A stretch of DNA of 64,000 nucleotides from Parerythrobacter_A sp963838735 (GTDB lineage Bacteria; Pseudomonadota; Alphaproteobacteria; Sphingomonadales; Sphingomonadaceae): contig CAWISG010000002.1 of NCBI GenBank assembly GCA_963838735.1, positions 62,001 to 126,000 of the forward strand, read 5' to 3'. The notes beneath the pieces were generated by a model that saw nothing but the letters and a program-made list of their open reading frames with translations, made no database searches and was not told the origin of the DNA. A program made the position numbers and the translations under genes. Numbering within the stretch: the first letter of the stretch is position 1; the number at the start of each line of letters is the position of its first letter. Positions 1 to 8,971 of this stretch are shown here, one piece after another.

Positions 1-2210
1 GCGTTGGATACGATGCGGTATCCGGCTGCGCGGACCAGCGGTTCCAGCAGGCGATCGGCCCAGGCCACGCCTTCGGGCAGGCGGCAGGCCGGACGCGATA
101 TCGGTGCGGCGCGGACGGGCGCGACGGCGTCCTGCTGTGCAAACAGGGCGAGGCCATCGAGAATGCGGATTGGCTGCCCGTCATGCAGCACGGTGCCCTC
201 GATGGCGGGCTCGTCCGGCGCGGCGCGCATATCGGCGCTGCTGGCGATGGCGTCGCCCAGCAATTCGACTGCGTAAGCAATTTCGATTTCGCCATCGGAA
301 AGGCGCAGGATGCGAAGATTGTCGGGGGTTTCGGCGACACCAGCAAGACCGTAAAGCGCACACAGCCTGTCATCAATCACCACCGACGCGCGGTCACCGA
401 GCCGGTGGACTGCGCCGGGTGCGACTTCATCGACCCGCATTACCAGTTCCATGCCGACGGCGTAACGGTGTCCGTCAAAGCCAGTGAAGGTCATTAGCTC
501 GCGTGGCGGCATGCTGTCTTCGGGCGCAGCGTCGGCAATATCGACGGGGCGCCACGCGGTTTCGGACAGACCGTGTGCCTGTGCGATGGCCGGCACGTCC
601 AGCATCAGCACCGGCTGCCCGTCGTCGAGCAGAGTGGACCCGGCATAGACGCCCGATTGCGCTACGGCGGGGGCGAGCGGTTTGATGACCAGGTCTTCCT
701 GGTCGAAAATCGCATCGACGGCGAGCGCGAAGATTCCGCCGCCGCCGAGCCGTAGCAGGATGACTTTCTGCTTGGGTTCGCCCTGCGCGTGGTCGAGGCC
801 CAGCACAGTGCCCAGCGACAGGCATTTGATGCGCTTGTCGCGGAACGTCATCATGCGGCTGGTGCCGATTTGCGAAAATGCGATGGGCCGCCCCCCATTA
901 TGCGCGATCTCCTCGATATAGGATTGCGGGATGGCGAAGCGCTGATCCCCCAGCGCCACGGTGAGCGCCGGAATGATGCTGAGCGTAAGCGGGATGACGA
1001 GTTCGAAGTGTGTGCCCGATCCCGGCGTGCTGCGAACCGCGACGGTGCCGCCCACGCGCGCGAGGTTGGCGCGTACCACGTCCATACCGACACCGCGCCC
1101 GGAAATGGCGCTGACTTGCGTGGCGGTGGAAAGGCCGGGCGTGAAGATGAGGTCGGCGCATGCTTCGTCCGACAGCGTGGCGCGGGTGGCGGCATCGATA
1201 ACACCCGCAGCAACCGCCTTGTCCGCGATGCGCGCGGTGTCGAGGCCGCCGCCATCGTCGGAGATCGACAGGGTGATGAGATTGCCCGATTGCCGCGCCG
1301 CAATGCGGACCATGCCGGCGGACGGCTTGCCCGCCGCGACGCGCTCTTCCGCAGTTTCGATTCCGTGATCGACCGCGTTGCGGATGAGGTGGACGATGGG
1401 ATCGCGAATGGACTCGATCATTTCGCGGTCCAGTTCGACATCGCCGGCATCCATCTCGACATGGACCTGCTTGCCGCATTCCGCGGCCACATCGCGCACC
1501 AGGCGTGGCAGCGGCGTGAACAGCACGTCGACGCGGCCCATCCGCATCTTGGTAACGGCTTCGCGCGTGTCGGCAAGGATGCGGCTGAGGCGTTCGAACG
1601 GGCCGTCCAGCGCGGGGTCGGCCCCGGCTTCGCGCAGGCGGCGCGACAAGTCGTTGCGGGCCAGAACCATGTCGGAAACGCCGCTCATCACGCGGTCCAG
1701 CAAGTCCACCGTCAGGCGGATGGAGCGCGGCGGCTGGGCCAGATTGACAGGCGATTGGGGTGTTTCGGTTTCTTCCGTGTCTGTAACGGGTTCGGGGTCG
1801 GGTTCGGGCGCGACTTCGACAGGAACGACCGGCGCGGCACCCGGCTCAAGCGCCGCGAACAGCGCCGCATCGCCCGCTTCGTCTTCGGGCAAGTCCTCGC
1901 CAGCATCGATCAGCTCGACCAGTTCCGCAATTACGTCGATGATCGCCAGCACGCCGTTAACCAGCGCGGCATCTGCCTCGCGCGTTTCGGCGCGCACTTC
2001 GGCCAGCGCGGTTTCGGCTTCGTGGCTCAGGCGTTGCAGGCGGGGAAAATCGAAGAAGCCGCAATTGCCCTTGACCGTGTGGACGAAGCGAAACACGGAA
2101 TCGAGCCGTGCCCGGTCCGCCGGGTCGGCTTCCCATGCGACGATTTCGCCCCCTATCGCTTCCAGCATGTCGCGGGTTTCGGCTACGAACTCCGCCAGCA
2201 GGTCGTCCAT
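1..2210 (-). CDS. cheA: Chemotaxis histidine kinase CheA (3' end beyond window)
   Basis: Autophosphorylating kinase of the chemotaxis complex, which passes phosphate to CheY. Translation from the ATG at 2208-2210 opens with an Hpt domain carrying the phosphorylatable His in HTVKGNCGFF. An acidic, Pro-rich linker follows (about 1730-1910), then the dimerisation helices, the HATPase with N-box LIRNAVDHGIE and G-boxes DDGGGLD and GRGVGMDVV, and a CheW module. A second, weaker CheW-like module starts near MTFTGFDGHRYAV. Just before the window edge the protein reads WADRLLEPLVRAAGYR, which resembles the start of a receiver-like domain. The frame is open to base 1, so the C-terminus is missing. No other che gene is in the window; they would lie to the left. 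The identity is secure; the tail architecture is inferred. Confidence 0.93.
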   Translation of the reverse strand, partial: MDDLLAEFVAETRDMLEAIGGEIVAWEADPADRARLDSVFRFVHTVKGNCGFFDFPRLQRLSHEAETALAEVRAETREADAALVNGVLAIIDVIAELVELIDAGEDLPEDEAGDAALFAALEPGAAPVVPVEVAPEPDPEPVTDTEETETPQSPVNLAQPPRSIRLTVDLLDRVMSGVSDMVLARNDLSRRLREAGADPALDGPFERLSRILADTREAVTKMRMGRVDVLFTPLPRLVRDVAAECGKQVHVEMDAGDVELDREMIESIRDPIVHLIRNAVDHGIETAEERVAAGKPSAGMVRIAARQSGNLITLSISDDGGGLDTARIADKAVAAGVIDAATRATLSDEACADLIFTPGLSTATQVSAISGRGVGMDVVRANLARVGGTVAVRSTPGSGTHFELVIPLTLSIIPALTVALGDQRFAIPQSYIEEIAHNGGRPIAFSQIGTSRMMTFRDKRIKCLSLGTVLGLDHAQGEPKQKVILLRLGGGGIFALAVDAIFDQEDLVIKPLAPAVAQSGVYAGSTLLDDGQPVLMLDVPAIAQAHGLSETAWRPVDIADAAPEDSMPPRELMTFTGFDGHRYAVGMELVMRVDEVAPGAVHRLGDRASVVIDDRLCALYGLAGVAETPDNLRILRLSDGEIEIAYAVELLGDAIASSADMRAAPDEPAIEGTVLHDGQPIRILDGLALFAQQDAVAPVRAAPISRPACRLPEGVAWADRLLEPLVRAAGYRIVSN

Positions 2211-2267
2211 CGGTCGTTTCCTCGAACAGTTCGATGCGACCTATGCCCCGCGATGGTTAACGAAACG

Positions 2268-3619
2268 TCACTTCGCATCCTTACTGCCGCGCGCCAGCAC
2301 CCGCCAAACGATCGCTGCCGCCAGCAGGCCGCCTGCAATATTGGCCGCCAGTTCGGCGGTGTAGATCGCGGACGACCCCATCGCCCCGCGCAGGAACCAC
2401 GCCACCGGCAGCATCACCGCCACCACGCGCAACACGCTTTGCCCAAGCGCCCAGCTCGCCTTGTCGATGGCGTTCAGTACGCCATTGCCCACGATCAGCA
2501 GGCCGAACCCGGCGTAACCCCAAGCCGCGATCATCAGATACAGCGCAAACTCACCGATCACGGCAGGATCGTCGGTAAACAGACGCCGCCAGCCATTCGC
2601 GCGACAGCACCAGCACAACGGCCATTGACCAGCCCGTACCCAAGGCAAAACAGACCCGCACCTCGAGCTGCCGACCGCGCGCGGTCATACTGGCCCGCGC
2701 CCCAGTTCTGTCCGACAATGCTGCCGATGGAACCGCTAAGCGCCAGCAGCGGCACCACCGCAAAACTCTGTACGCGACCTGCGGCACCGAACCCGGCCAC
2801 CGCCGCGGCACCGTCCATCGCCACCAGCGCGGTCAACACACTCAACCCGATGGGATTGACCGCGTTGGAGAACGCCGCCGGTCCGGCCACGCGCATGATC
2901 GCGCGCGCCGGGTCGAGCAGATTGCCACCGCGCAGCAGCGACAGGTCAAAAGGCAGGGCGGTCTTCGCCAGCAGCCACGCGGCATAGGCCAGCCCAACGG
3001 CCCAGCCCGCCATCGTGGCATAGGCCGCGCCCGCAATACCGAACCCGCCAATGCCGCCGACGCCGGTTATCAGGAGCGGGTCGAGCACCCAGTTTACCGC
3101 CGCGTAACAGATCGACACGGCGGAGGTCTTGCGCGCTTCGCCCTGTCCGCGCAGGACGCCGTTCACGCCCATGATCGCCAGTTGCAGCGGAAATGCGAGC
3201 GCAAAAGGACGCATATAGGTTTCGATGATCGGCATCATCGCCTCGTCCGCATTCATCAGGCGGAACAGGGGTTCGATGGCGAAGAACAGCGCCAGCCCCA
3301 TCGCCAGCCCGATGGCGACGGCGAACACCACACCGAAGCTGGCGCGTTGCGCGGCGCGCGCGCGGTCGCCCGCGCCGATCGCGCGTGCGACCACCGAATT
3401 GATGCCGACCATGACGCCGACGCCAAGGCTGGCCAACGCCACGCTAACGGGGAAGATGAAACTGATCGCGGCCAGCTCGTCGCTGCCCAGCTGGCCGATG
3501 AAATAGCTGTCGACCAGGCCGATGGACATGATCGCGGCCACGCCGACCACCATCGGCGCGGTCTGGCCGACCAGATGCCCGACGATGCTGCCTTGCGTAA
3601 GCTTTCCGCGTTCCGTCAT
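2268..3619 (-). pseudogene. MATE-family multidrug/Na+ antiporter, disrupted by two frameshifts
   Basis: NorM/DinF-like exporter with about 12 membrane segments. It starts at the ATG ending at 3619 (MTERGKLTQGSIVGHLVGQ). The first frame runs to GYGLVNG and then goes out of frame. A middle stretch (VVLVLSREWLA) is in the second frame, and RLFTDDPAVIGE to the stop at 2268 is in the third. The span is 1352 bases, two more than a multiple of three. Removing one C:G pair from the doublet at 2620-2621 and one from 2586-2587 gives an uninterrupted protein of about 449 residues, normal for MATE. Either the gene is broken or the assembly carries two one-base errors. It is called a pseudogene because the sequence as given cannot encode the full protein. 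Confidence 0.85.
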
Positions 3620-3749
3620 TTCAAATCCATTGCCAGCGCGCTAGCGGGCGGCAGGCATGACAGGAAGCGAAAAGGCCGCCCGCTTGCCGTGCGTATCGGA
3701 GCATGGCATCGAGCGCTGCGATGACGTTTTCACACGCGCCACGGTCCCG

Positions 3750-4307
3750 ATGCCTCGCCTGACGGTCAATGACCAGCCGCTGGAGTTCGAGATGAACCCC
3801 GCGACACCGCTGCTCTATGCCTTGCGCGATGCGGCCAACCTGACCGGCACGAAAAACGGCTGCGGCGCGGATGCCAGCGGCGATTGCGGGGCCTGTATGG
3901 TGCTGGTCGATGGCGAGGCGTTGCGCAGTTGCCTCATCACGCTGGCCGAGGCGGAAGGGCGCTTCATCACGACCATCGAAGGGCTGGCGCGCGACCGGTC
4001 GCACCCGGTGCAGCAGGCGATGGTGGCCGAGCAGGCGATCCAGTGCGGATTCTGCACACCGGGCATCGTCATCGCGGGCGCGGCGCTTATCGCGCGCAAT
4101 GCCGATCCCAGCGAAGACGATATCAAGGCGGCGATACCTAATCTGTGTCGCTGCGGCGTCTATCCCCGGCTGGTCCGTGCCATCCAGCGCGCCGGGAAAG
4201 TGGCGCGACGGGCCGAAACGATCAGCGCCGCGCCCGCGCCGGGCATCAGCGCCGAGGATGCCGCGCGCGAAGTACCGGCCCTGCGTGCCAGCGCAAACGA
4301 CGAGTAA
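3750..4307 (+). CDS. Orphan [2Fe-2S] subunit of a xanthine-oxidase-family enzyme (IorA/CoxS type)
   Basis: Small electron-transfer subunit of molybdenum hydroxylases, about 185 residues. The start is placed at MPRLTVNDQPLE, where family homology begins; the frame is open further upstream. The plant-ferredoxin-like N-terminal cluster motif reads CGADASGDCGAC. The spacing between its first two cysteines is seven residues instead of the usual four. The C-terminal helical cluster is canonical: QCGFCTPG and, about 30 residues later, LCRCG. No molybdopterin-binding large subunit or FAD subunit adjoins it: the neighbours are a MATE exporter and a TonB receptor. Its partner must be encoded elsewhere, or the protein has been recruited to another oxidoreductase. 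Family is certain, substrate unknown. Confidence 0.85.
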   Translation: MPRLTVNDQPLEFEMNPATPLLYALRDAANLTGTKNGCGADASGDCGACMVLVDGEALRSCLITLAEAEGRFITTIEGLARDRSHPVQQAMVAEQAIQCGFCTPGIVIAGAALIARNADPSEDDIKAAIPNLCRCGVYPRLVRAIQRAGKVARRAETISAAPAPGISAEDAAREVPALRASANDE

Positions 4308-4310
4308 CGC

Positions 4311-6395
4311 CTAGAGCTTTACGCGGAACCCTACGCGCGCGGTGAAGGGATTGCCCGGCTGGATATTGTTGTCGCCATGCGCGCTGGGATAATAATCCGC
4401 GTCGAACAGGTTTTCGATATTCAGCTGCATCTGCATCGTGTCGGTCAGGTCGAAATAGGCGGCGGTATCGACGCGCCAGTAATCGGGCAGCACGACAGTG
4501 TTGGAGAAACTGGCGAATTGTTCGCCCTGATGGATCGCGCCAAGGCCGATGGCGAGCCGGTCCGTCAGCGTGATGTGGTTCCACGCGGCGAACTGGTGTT
4601 CGGGCAGCTGTTGCAAACGCGTGCCCGCGACGGCGAAGTCGCTGGTCGTTGTAATCTCGCCGTCGAGATAGGTATAGCCAAGGCTGCCCGACCAGCCATC
4701 GAGAATTTCCCCGACCAGGCTGACTTCGAACCCTTCGGTTCGTGCCGAACCGATCTGCACGGTCAGGCCGGTATTGTCGGGATCGGGGCTGGTGGTGTTG
4801 GTGCGGTCCAGCCGGAATGCGGCGGCGGTGAAGAACAGCGAAGGCGTTACCAGCCACTTCGCGCCGACTTCGTAATTGGTGAACTTCTCAGGCTCGAACG
4901 CAGCATCGCCAGCGCCCAGGATCAGGAACTGGTCGCCCGCCTGCGGCAGGAAGCTCTCCGCATAGCTGGCATAGAAGGACAGCGCGTCGGTGGGTTTGTA
5001 AACAAGGCCGAAGCGCGGGCTGACGAGGTCATCCACCCGGTCCACCAGCGCGCCCGAAACGAGGTTGGCGGTTTCCAGGTCGAAGCGCTCGTAGCGGATG
5101 CCGGCCACGATCTCGAATTGGTCGCCAATGGCGATCTGGTCCTGCACATAGGCCGACAGCACGCCGAGGCTGCTGTCGCGGTCGCGCGCGAGGCCGGTGA
5201 TGCTGACGGTGGGGAAGGCGAGGCGCTGTTGCAGCGCGACTTCGTTCTGGCTCAGCGCAATGGCGAAGCGGCCGTTGCGGGTGGACTGGTCGGTCGCCTC
5301 TACCCCGGCAAGGATGGTATGCCCCAGCGCGCCGGTCGTGACCTTGCCGACGAGGTTCGCCTGACCGATCCAGTTCTGCCGCTGCGTAAAATCGCGATAG
5401 CCGCCCAGCGTGACGGTGGTGCCGTCGGTGCCGGTGGGCAGGATGTTGGCATAGACCTTGTCGTAATCGGCATATTGCACGCTGGCATTGGCGGACAGCG
5501 CATCGCTGAAGGCATGGTTCAGGCGCGCGCGGCCGATATGGACCCTGGCGGTGGACTCGTTGAAACCGGGCACGCCAAAGAACGTCTCGTCGAACCCGCG
5601 CAACGGGCCGCCGTCGAGCGAAGGCACGCCGCGATCGGTGACGCGGTGGTCGTCGTCATAGCTGTAAGTCGCGGTCAGCGTGGTGTCCGGACCCAGTGCG
5701 GCGGTGACGGTGGGGGAAACACCGATGAAGCGGCCTTCATAGAACTGGCGGTCATTGTCGAACTCTTCGTAGGTCGCATTGACGCGCGCGCCGAAGTCGT
5801 CCCCAAGCGGCTGGTTCGTATCGACGGCGACGGACAGTGCGCTATACTGGTCCCCCTGTCCCTGAACCGTCGTGAAGGTGTCCAGCGGATCGGCGGTCTT
5901 GCCGATGCGGTTGACGACGCCGCCGCCGCCGCCACGCCCGAAGATCAGTGCATTGGCGCCTTTCAGCACTTCGATGCGGTCGATATTGTACAAGGGCCGG
6001 TAATATTGCGCATCGTCGCGCAGGCCGTCGAGATAGAAGTCGGCGGTGCTTTCCTGACCCCGGATGAAGATCTCGTCGCGGTGGCCTTCGCCGCTTTCCA
6101 GACTGACGCCGGGGACGTAGCGCAAGGCTTCGCGCAGCTGCGTGATCGCCTGGTCGTCGATCTGGTCGCGGGTGACGACGGCGACGGTCTGCGGTACGTT
6201 GATGAGCGGGGTGGGGGTCTTGGTGGCGCTGCTGCCGTCGTCGGCGCTGTAGCGATCCTGCGCGCCGGTGATGACGATGTCTGTCGGCAGGTAATCGCGT
6301 TCGGGGTCGATTGTCGTCGCGGTATTTGCAGCAGCAGGCCCCGCCATCGTTACCATGGCGAAAGTCAATGCGGAGGAGGAGAGGAAGCGGGACAT
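4311..6395 (-). CDS. TonB-dependent siderophore receptor (catecholate/Fiu-like)
   Basis: Outer-membrane gated channel for ferric siderophores, 694 residues from the chosen start. MSRFLSSSALTF begins a clear signal peptide ending near AGPAAA. An upstream in-frame ATG at 6461 would add 22 non-signal-like residues and overlap the palindrome at 6438-6456, so it is not preferred. The plug domain shows VVTRDQIDDQAITQLREAL, RYVPGVSLESGEG, FIRGQ and IEVLKGANALIFGRG, which is typical of siderophore receptors. A beta-barrel follows and ends in RVGFRVKL. The ferric ligand cannot be read from sequence. No TonB, ExbB or ABC importer is adjacent. Iron-dependent control is likely given the palindrome. Confidence 0.92.
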   Translation of the reverse strand: MSRFLSSSALTFAMVTMAGPAAANTATTIDPERDYLPTDIVITGAQDRYSADDGSSATKTPTPLINVPQTVAVVTRDQIDDQAITQLREALRYVPGVSLESGEGHRDEIFIRGQESTADFYLDGLRDDAQYYRPLYNIDRIEVLKGANALIFGRGGGGGVVNRIGKTADPLDTFTTVQGQGDQYSALSVAVDTNQPLGDDFGARVNATYEEFDNDRQFYEGRFIGVSPTVTAALGPDTTLTATYSYDDDHRVTDRGVPSLDGGPLRGFDETFFGVPGFNESTARVHIGRARLNHAFSDALSANASVQYADYDKVYANILPTGTDGTTVTLGGYRDFTQRQNWIGQANLVGKVTTGALGHTILAGVEATDQSTRNGRFAIALSQNEVALQQRLAFPTVSITGLARDRDSSLGVLSAYVQDQIAIGDQFEIVAGIRYERFDLETANLVSGALVDRVDDLVSPRFGLVYKPTDALSFYASYAESFLPQAGDQFLILGAGDAAFEPEKFTNYEVGAKWLVTPSLFFTAAAFRLDRTNTTSPDPDNTGLTVQIGSARTEGFEVSLVGEILDGWSGSLGYTYLDGEITTTSDFAVAGTRLQQLPEHQFAAWNHITLTDRLAIGLGAIHQGEQFASFSNTVVLPDYWRVDTAAYFDLTDTMQMQLNIENLFDADYYPSAHGDNNIQPGNPFTARVGFRVKL

Positions 6396-6437
6396 GGCGA
6401 CTTTCTGCGAAGTATTCTCAAGTTGTGGCAGGCTGCT

Positions 6438-6456
6438 ATTGCGAGTTATTCGCAAT
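6438..6456. promoter_or_regulatory. Perfect 7-5-7 palindrome, candidate Fur-type operator
   Basis: ATTGCGA, five bases, TCGCAAT: both arms match exactly. It lies 43 bases upstream of the TonB-receptor start codon and 75 bases upstream of arsC on the other strand. Length (19 bp) and position fit an iron-responsive operator over the receptor promoter. The base composition differs from the classical enterobacterial Fur box, so assignment to Fur rather than another dimeric regulator is inference. Confidence 0.55.
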
Positions 6457-6530
6457 TGCAACCGCTATTGTGCTTCTGGCCTAAACTTCCCTAAACTTCC
6501 GGCTTCCCCAAGCGGCGAAAGAAGGCTCCG

Positions 6531-6875
6531 ATGAAGGCAACGATCTGGCACAATCCCAAATGCGGCACCTCCCGCAAGACACTCGCAATTTTGGAGGAAC
6601 AGGGCGATATCGACCTGACAGTGGTCCGCTATCTCGACGATCCGCCGACCGCCGAAAAGCTGACCGAGCTTTACGCCGCCGCTGGTCTGACGCCGCAGCA
6701 GGGCCTGCGCCTGCGCGGCACAGATGCGGCGGAGCGCGGGCTTCCCGATGCTGATACGGACACGGTGTTGGCAGCGATGGTGGCGGAACCTGTCCTGATC
6801 GAGCGGCCGCTGGTGCAGACCGACAAGGGCGTGCGCCTGTGCCGTCCTCAGGAAGTCGTGCACGAAATACTCTAG
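6531..6875 (+). CDS. arsC: Arsenate reductase-like protein, glutaredoxin-dependent ArsC/Spx family
   Basis: Thioredoxin-fold protein of 114 residues that reduces arsenate to arsenite with glutathione and glutaredoxin. The catalytic cysteine is Cys11 in HNPKCGTSRK. The downstream arginine-containing motif ERPLVQTDKGVRLCRP matches the substrate-binding region of plasmid R773-type ArsC. Length is usual for chromosomal YffB/ArsC proteins, some of which are not true arsenate reductases. No arsR, arsB or acr3 gene adjoins it, so a role in arsenic resistance is not supported by context. It is transcribed divergently from the TonB receptor and converges on the MFS gene. Confidence 0.85.
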   Translation: MKATIWHNPKCGTSRKTLAILEEQGDIDLTVVRYLDDPPTAEKLTELYAAAGLTPQQGLRLRGTDAAERGLPDADTDTVLAAMVAEPVLIERPLVQTDKGVRLCRPQEVVHEIL

Positions 6876-6878
6876 GGG

Positions 6879-8231
6879 CTAGTCGCGGTCCTGCGTGGTC
6901 TGCGCATCATGCTGCAAAGCGCCCCACCCATGCACGAACACGGCAAGGCACAGTGCCACGATCAGGCCGAAGCCCAGCCAGTCCGAATGGCCATAAAGCC
7001 ACACCCCCAGCGCAGGTGCAAAAACAAAGGCCGCACCGGTGACGGAGGCAACCACGCCCGATGCCTCGCCCTGTTCGTTACGCCGCACCGCCAGCGACGC
7101 GCCCGCATTGAAGCCGGGGCGGAACAGGCCGAAGCCAAGCGAGGCAATCGAGTAGCCCAATGCAATGAGGTGCAGCTGCTGTGCCACCGCCAGCAACGCC
7201 GTGCCCCCCGCACCCAGTGCCACGCCCGATAGCGTCGCCGCACGCGGCCCGAGACCGAAGCGGGGAATAACACCCCATTGCGCCAGCAACGTCGCAAACG
7301 CGCCACTCATAAGCACCAGCGCGACCGGTCCGGTGCCCGCCTCGGGCGTCGCGCGCAGGCCCAGCCTGTCCAGCACAAGGAAGCCGATGATGCCGAACAG
7401 CGCCGCCTGCGCATGGCCACCCAGCAGCCCGGCGATGGTCCAGGGACGCAGGCGCGGCTCCCACCAGCCAAGCTTGTCGGGCAACTCGTCCGCTGCCTCG
7501 CTCTCCGTCTCGTCTTTCTGCACTCCGCTGTCGCGCGTCGATCCCGATCCGTAAGGCGCGTCGTACGCGGTGCTGCGAGTGGCGTATTGCGGCTCGTCGT
7601 TCGGCAGTCTGATACGCAGCGCGACGAGCGCGACGAGGCCGAACAGGCCGAAGCCAATAAACGGCCCGACCAGCGCCTGTGGCCCGTCGCCCCACACCAG
7701 CAGCGGGGCGAGTGCCGGGCCAATGGCAGTGCCGAGGCCAAAGCTGGATGCGATCAGGCTCAACGCCTGCGTGCGTTCGCCACGCGATGTGCGGCTAGCG
7801 ACATAGGCTTGCACCGCCGGGGGCGCGGCCGATCCGAACCCGCCATACAATGCGCGGAACACGGCAAACGCCAGCAGCGTCCACGTCGCCGTCAGCAAGC
7901 CGCTCAACCCCAGCCACAGCACGATTGCGCACAGGCCGAACGACGTGATGAAACCGACCAGCCCAAGTGCCATCATCGCCTTGCGCCCGCGCCGGTCCGA
8001 CCGCCGCGCCCATAGCGGCGCGCATACCACCCACAACAAGGCGGACCAGCTATAGGCGAGGCTGATCCAGACATCGTCGACCTGCAAGGCGGTGCCGATT
8101 GACGGCATTACCGAATGCATCGCCGTGTTGCCCGCCGCCGTGGTCAGCATAACCGCAAACAGCAGGATCATGCGCCCCCGCGATATGGCGCGCGGAGTAG
8201 CACTGAGGGAAGGATCGGGCGCGCTGTTCAT
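6879..8231 (-). CDS. MFS transporter (drug/metabolite exporter-like)
   Basis: Polytopic major-facilitator protein of 450 residues. The N-terminal half has the classic loop-2 signature in LWARRSDRRGRKAMMALG. The central cytoplasmic loop (about residues 205-245) is hydrophilic and rich in Asp, Glu and Ser, followed by a second bundle with helices such as LGLRATPEAGTGPVALVLM. Length and two-bundle pattern are normal. Similarity is greatest to TetA/tetracycline-type and other 12-helix proton antiporters, but the substrate cannot be predicted. It converges with arsC, with only three bases between the two stops. Confidence 0.85.
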   Translation of the reverse strand: MNSAPDPSLSATPRAISRGRMILLFAVMLTTAAGNTAMHSVMPSIGTALQVDDVWISLAYSWSALLWVVCAPLWARRSDRRGRKAMMALGLVGFITSFGLCAIVLWLGLSGLLTATWTLLAFAVFRALYGGFGSAAPPAVQAYVASRTSRGERTQALSLIASSFGLGTAIGPALAPLLVWGDGPQALVGPFIGFGLFGLVALVALRIRLPNDEPQYATRSTAYDAPYGSGSTRDSGVQKDETESEAADELPDKLGWWEPRLRPWTIAGLLGGHAQAALFGIIGFLVLDRLGLRATPEAGTGPVALVLMSGAFATLLAQWGVIPRFGLGPRAATLSGVALGAGGTALLAVAQQLHLIALGYSIASLGFGLFRPGFNAGASLAVRRNEQGEASGVVASVTGAAFVFAPALGVWLYGHSDWLGFGLIVALCLAVFVHGWGALQHDAQTTQDRD

Positions 8232-8345
8232 GCGCAGCCGCCGCTACGCCGTGACGGCGGGGCGCGCAACGATGCTTGCGCTATTGCTCCAATTTTGCGA
8301 CCTGCGGCTCTCCTTCCCAAAATCCCGAAACCACGAGGCCGACCT

Positions 8346-8966
8346 TTGCCCGACGCCGATACCCTGCCGCGCCGCCAAACCCTTAAAGGCCGGGCAACCC
8401 GGCTGCTGGGCCAATGGGGCGTCTTTCTGCGCGGCTTTATCGAACATCCGCGCATGGTCGGTTCGGTTATTCCGTCCTCGCGCGCCACCATCGATGCGAT
8501 GCTGGTACCGGTAGACTGGGAGCGATGCGACCTGTTCGTGGAATACGGCCCCGGCGTGGGCACGTTCTGTTTTCCGGTGCTGGAACGAATGCGCGGCGAT
8601 GCGGCACTGATCGTGATCGACACCAACCCGCTGTTCGTGGACTACCTCAACAAAACGATCGCCGACAGCCGTTTTACCGCCGTGCTCGGTTCCGCTGAAG
8701 ATGTAGAAGACATCATCGCCGCACATGGTCACGACCACGCAGACTACGTGCTGTCGGGTCTGCCGTTCTCGACCCTGCCCGGCGGTGTCGGCGAGAACAT
8801 CGCGGCAGCAACGCACCGTGTTCTGCGCAAGGGCGGCGGATTCCTGGTCTATCAGTTCACCGCCGCGTGCCGCGCCATCATGGCCCCGCATTTCAAGCGG
8901 ATCGACACAGGATTCTCGCTCTGGAACGTGCTGCCCTGCAAGCTGTTCTGGGGCTGGAAGGCCTGA
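8346..8966 (+). CDS. SAM-dependent methyltransferase, phospholipid N-methyltransferase-like
   Basis: Predicted class I methyltransferase of about 206 residues, resembling alphaproteobacterial PmtA-like proteins that methylate phosphatidylethanolamine. A Rossmann motif I (VEYGPGVGTF, near residues 65-74) binds SAM. An acidic turn (VIDTNPLFVDYL) is motif II, and LSGLPFSTLP corresponds to the catalytic motif IV region. The start is taken as TTG at 8346, preceded by ACGAGG seven bases upstream. Longer in-frame extensions run antisense into the MFS gene. Substrate is inferred from family resemblance only. Confidence 0.75.
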   Translation: MPDADTLPRRQTLKGRATRLLGQWGVFLRGFIEHPRMVGSVIPSSRATIDAMLVPVDWERCDLFVEYGPGVGTFCFPVLERMRGDAALIVIDTNPLFVDYLNKTIADSRFTAVLGSAEDVEDIIAAHGHDHADYVLSGLPFSTLPGGVGENIAAATHRVLRKGGGFLVYQFTAACRAIMAPHFKRIDTGFSLWNVLPCKLFWGWKA

Positions 8967-8971
8967 CGAAC

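Noticed and set aside
789..2987. Long plus-strand open frame of about 730 codons opposite cheA and the MATE gene
   Set aside because: Antisense shadow of cheA: composition is Arg/Gly/His-rich with no recognisable motif, while the minus strand has all CheA domains.
6396..6461. Alternative upstream start for the TonB receptor
   Set aside because: Adds residues without signal-peptide character and would place translation across the palindrome; the ATG at 6395 gives a clean signal sequence.
4377..6494. Plus-strand open frame of about 700 codons opposite the TonB receptor
   Set aside because: The complementary frame has signal peptide, plug and barrel of a receptor; the plus frame shows no family similarity and is a GC-rich shadow.
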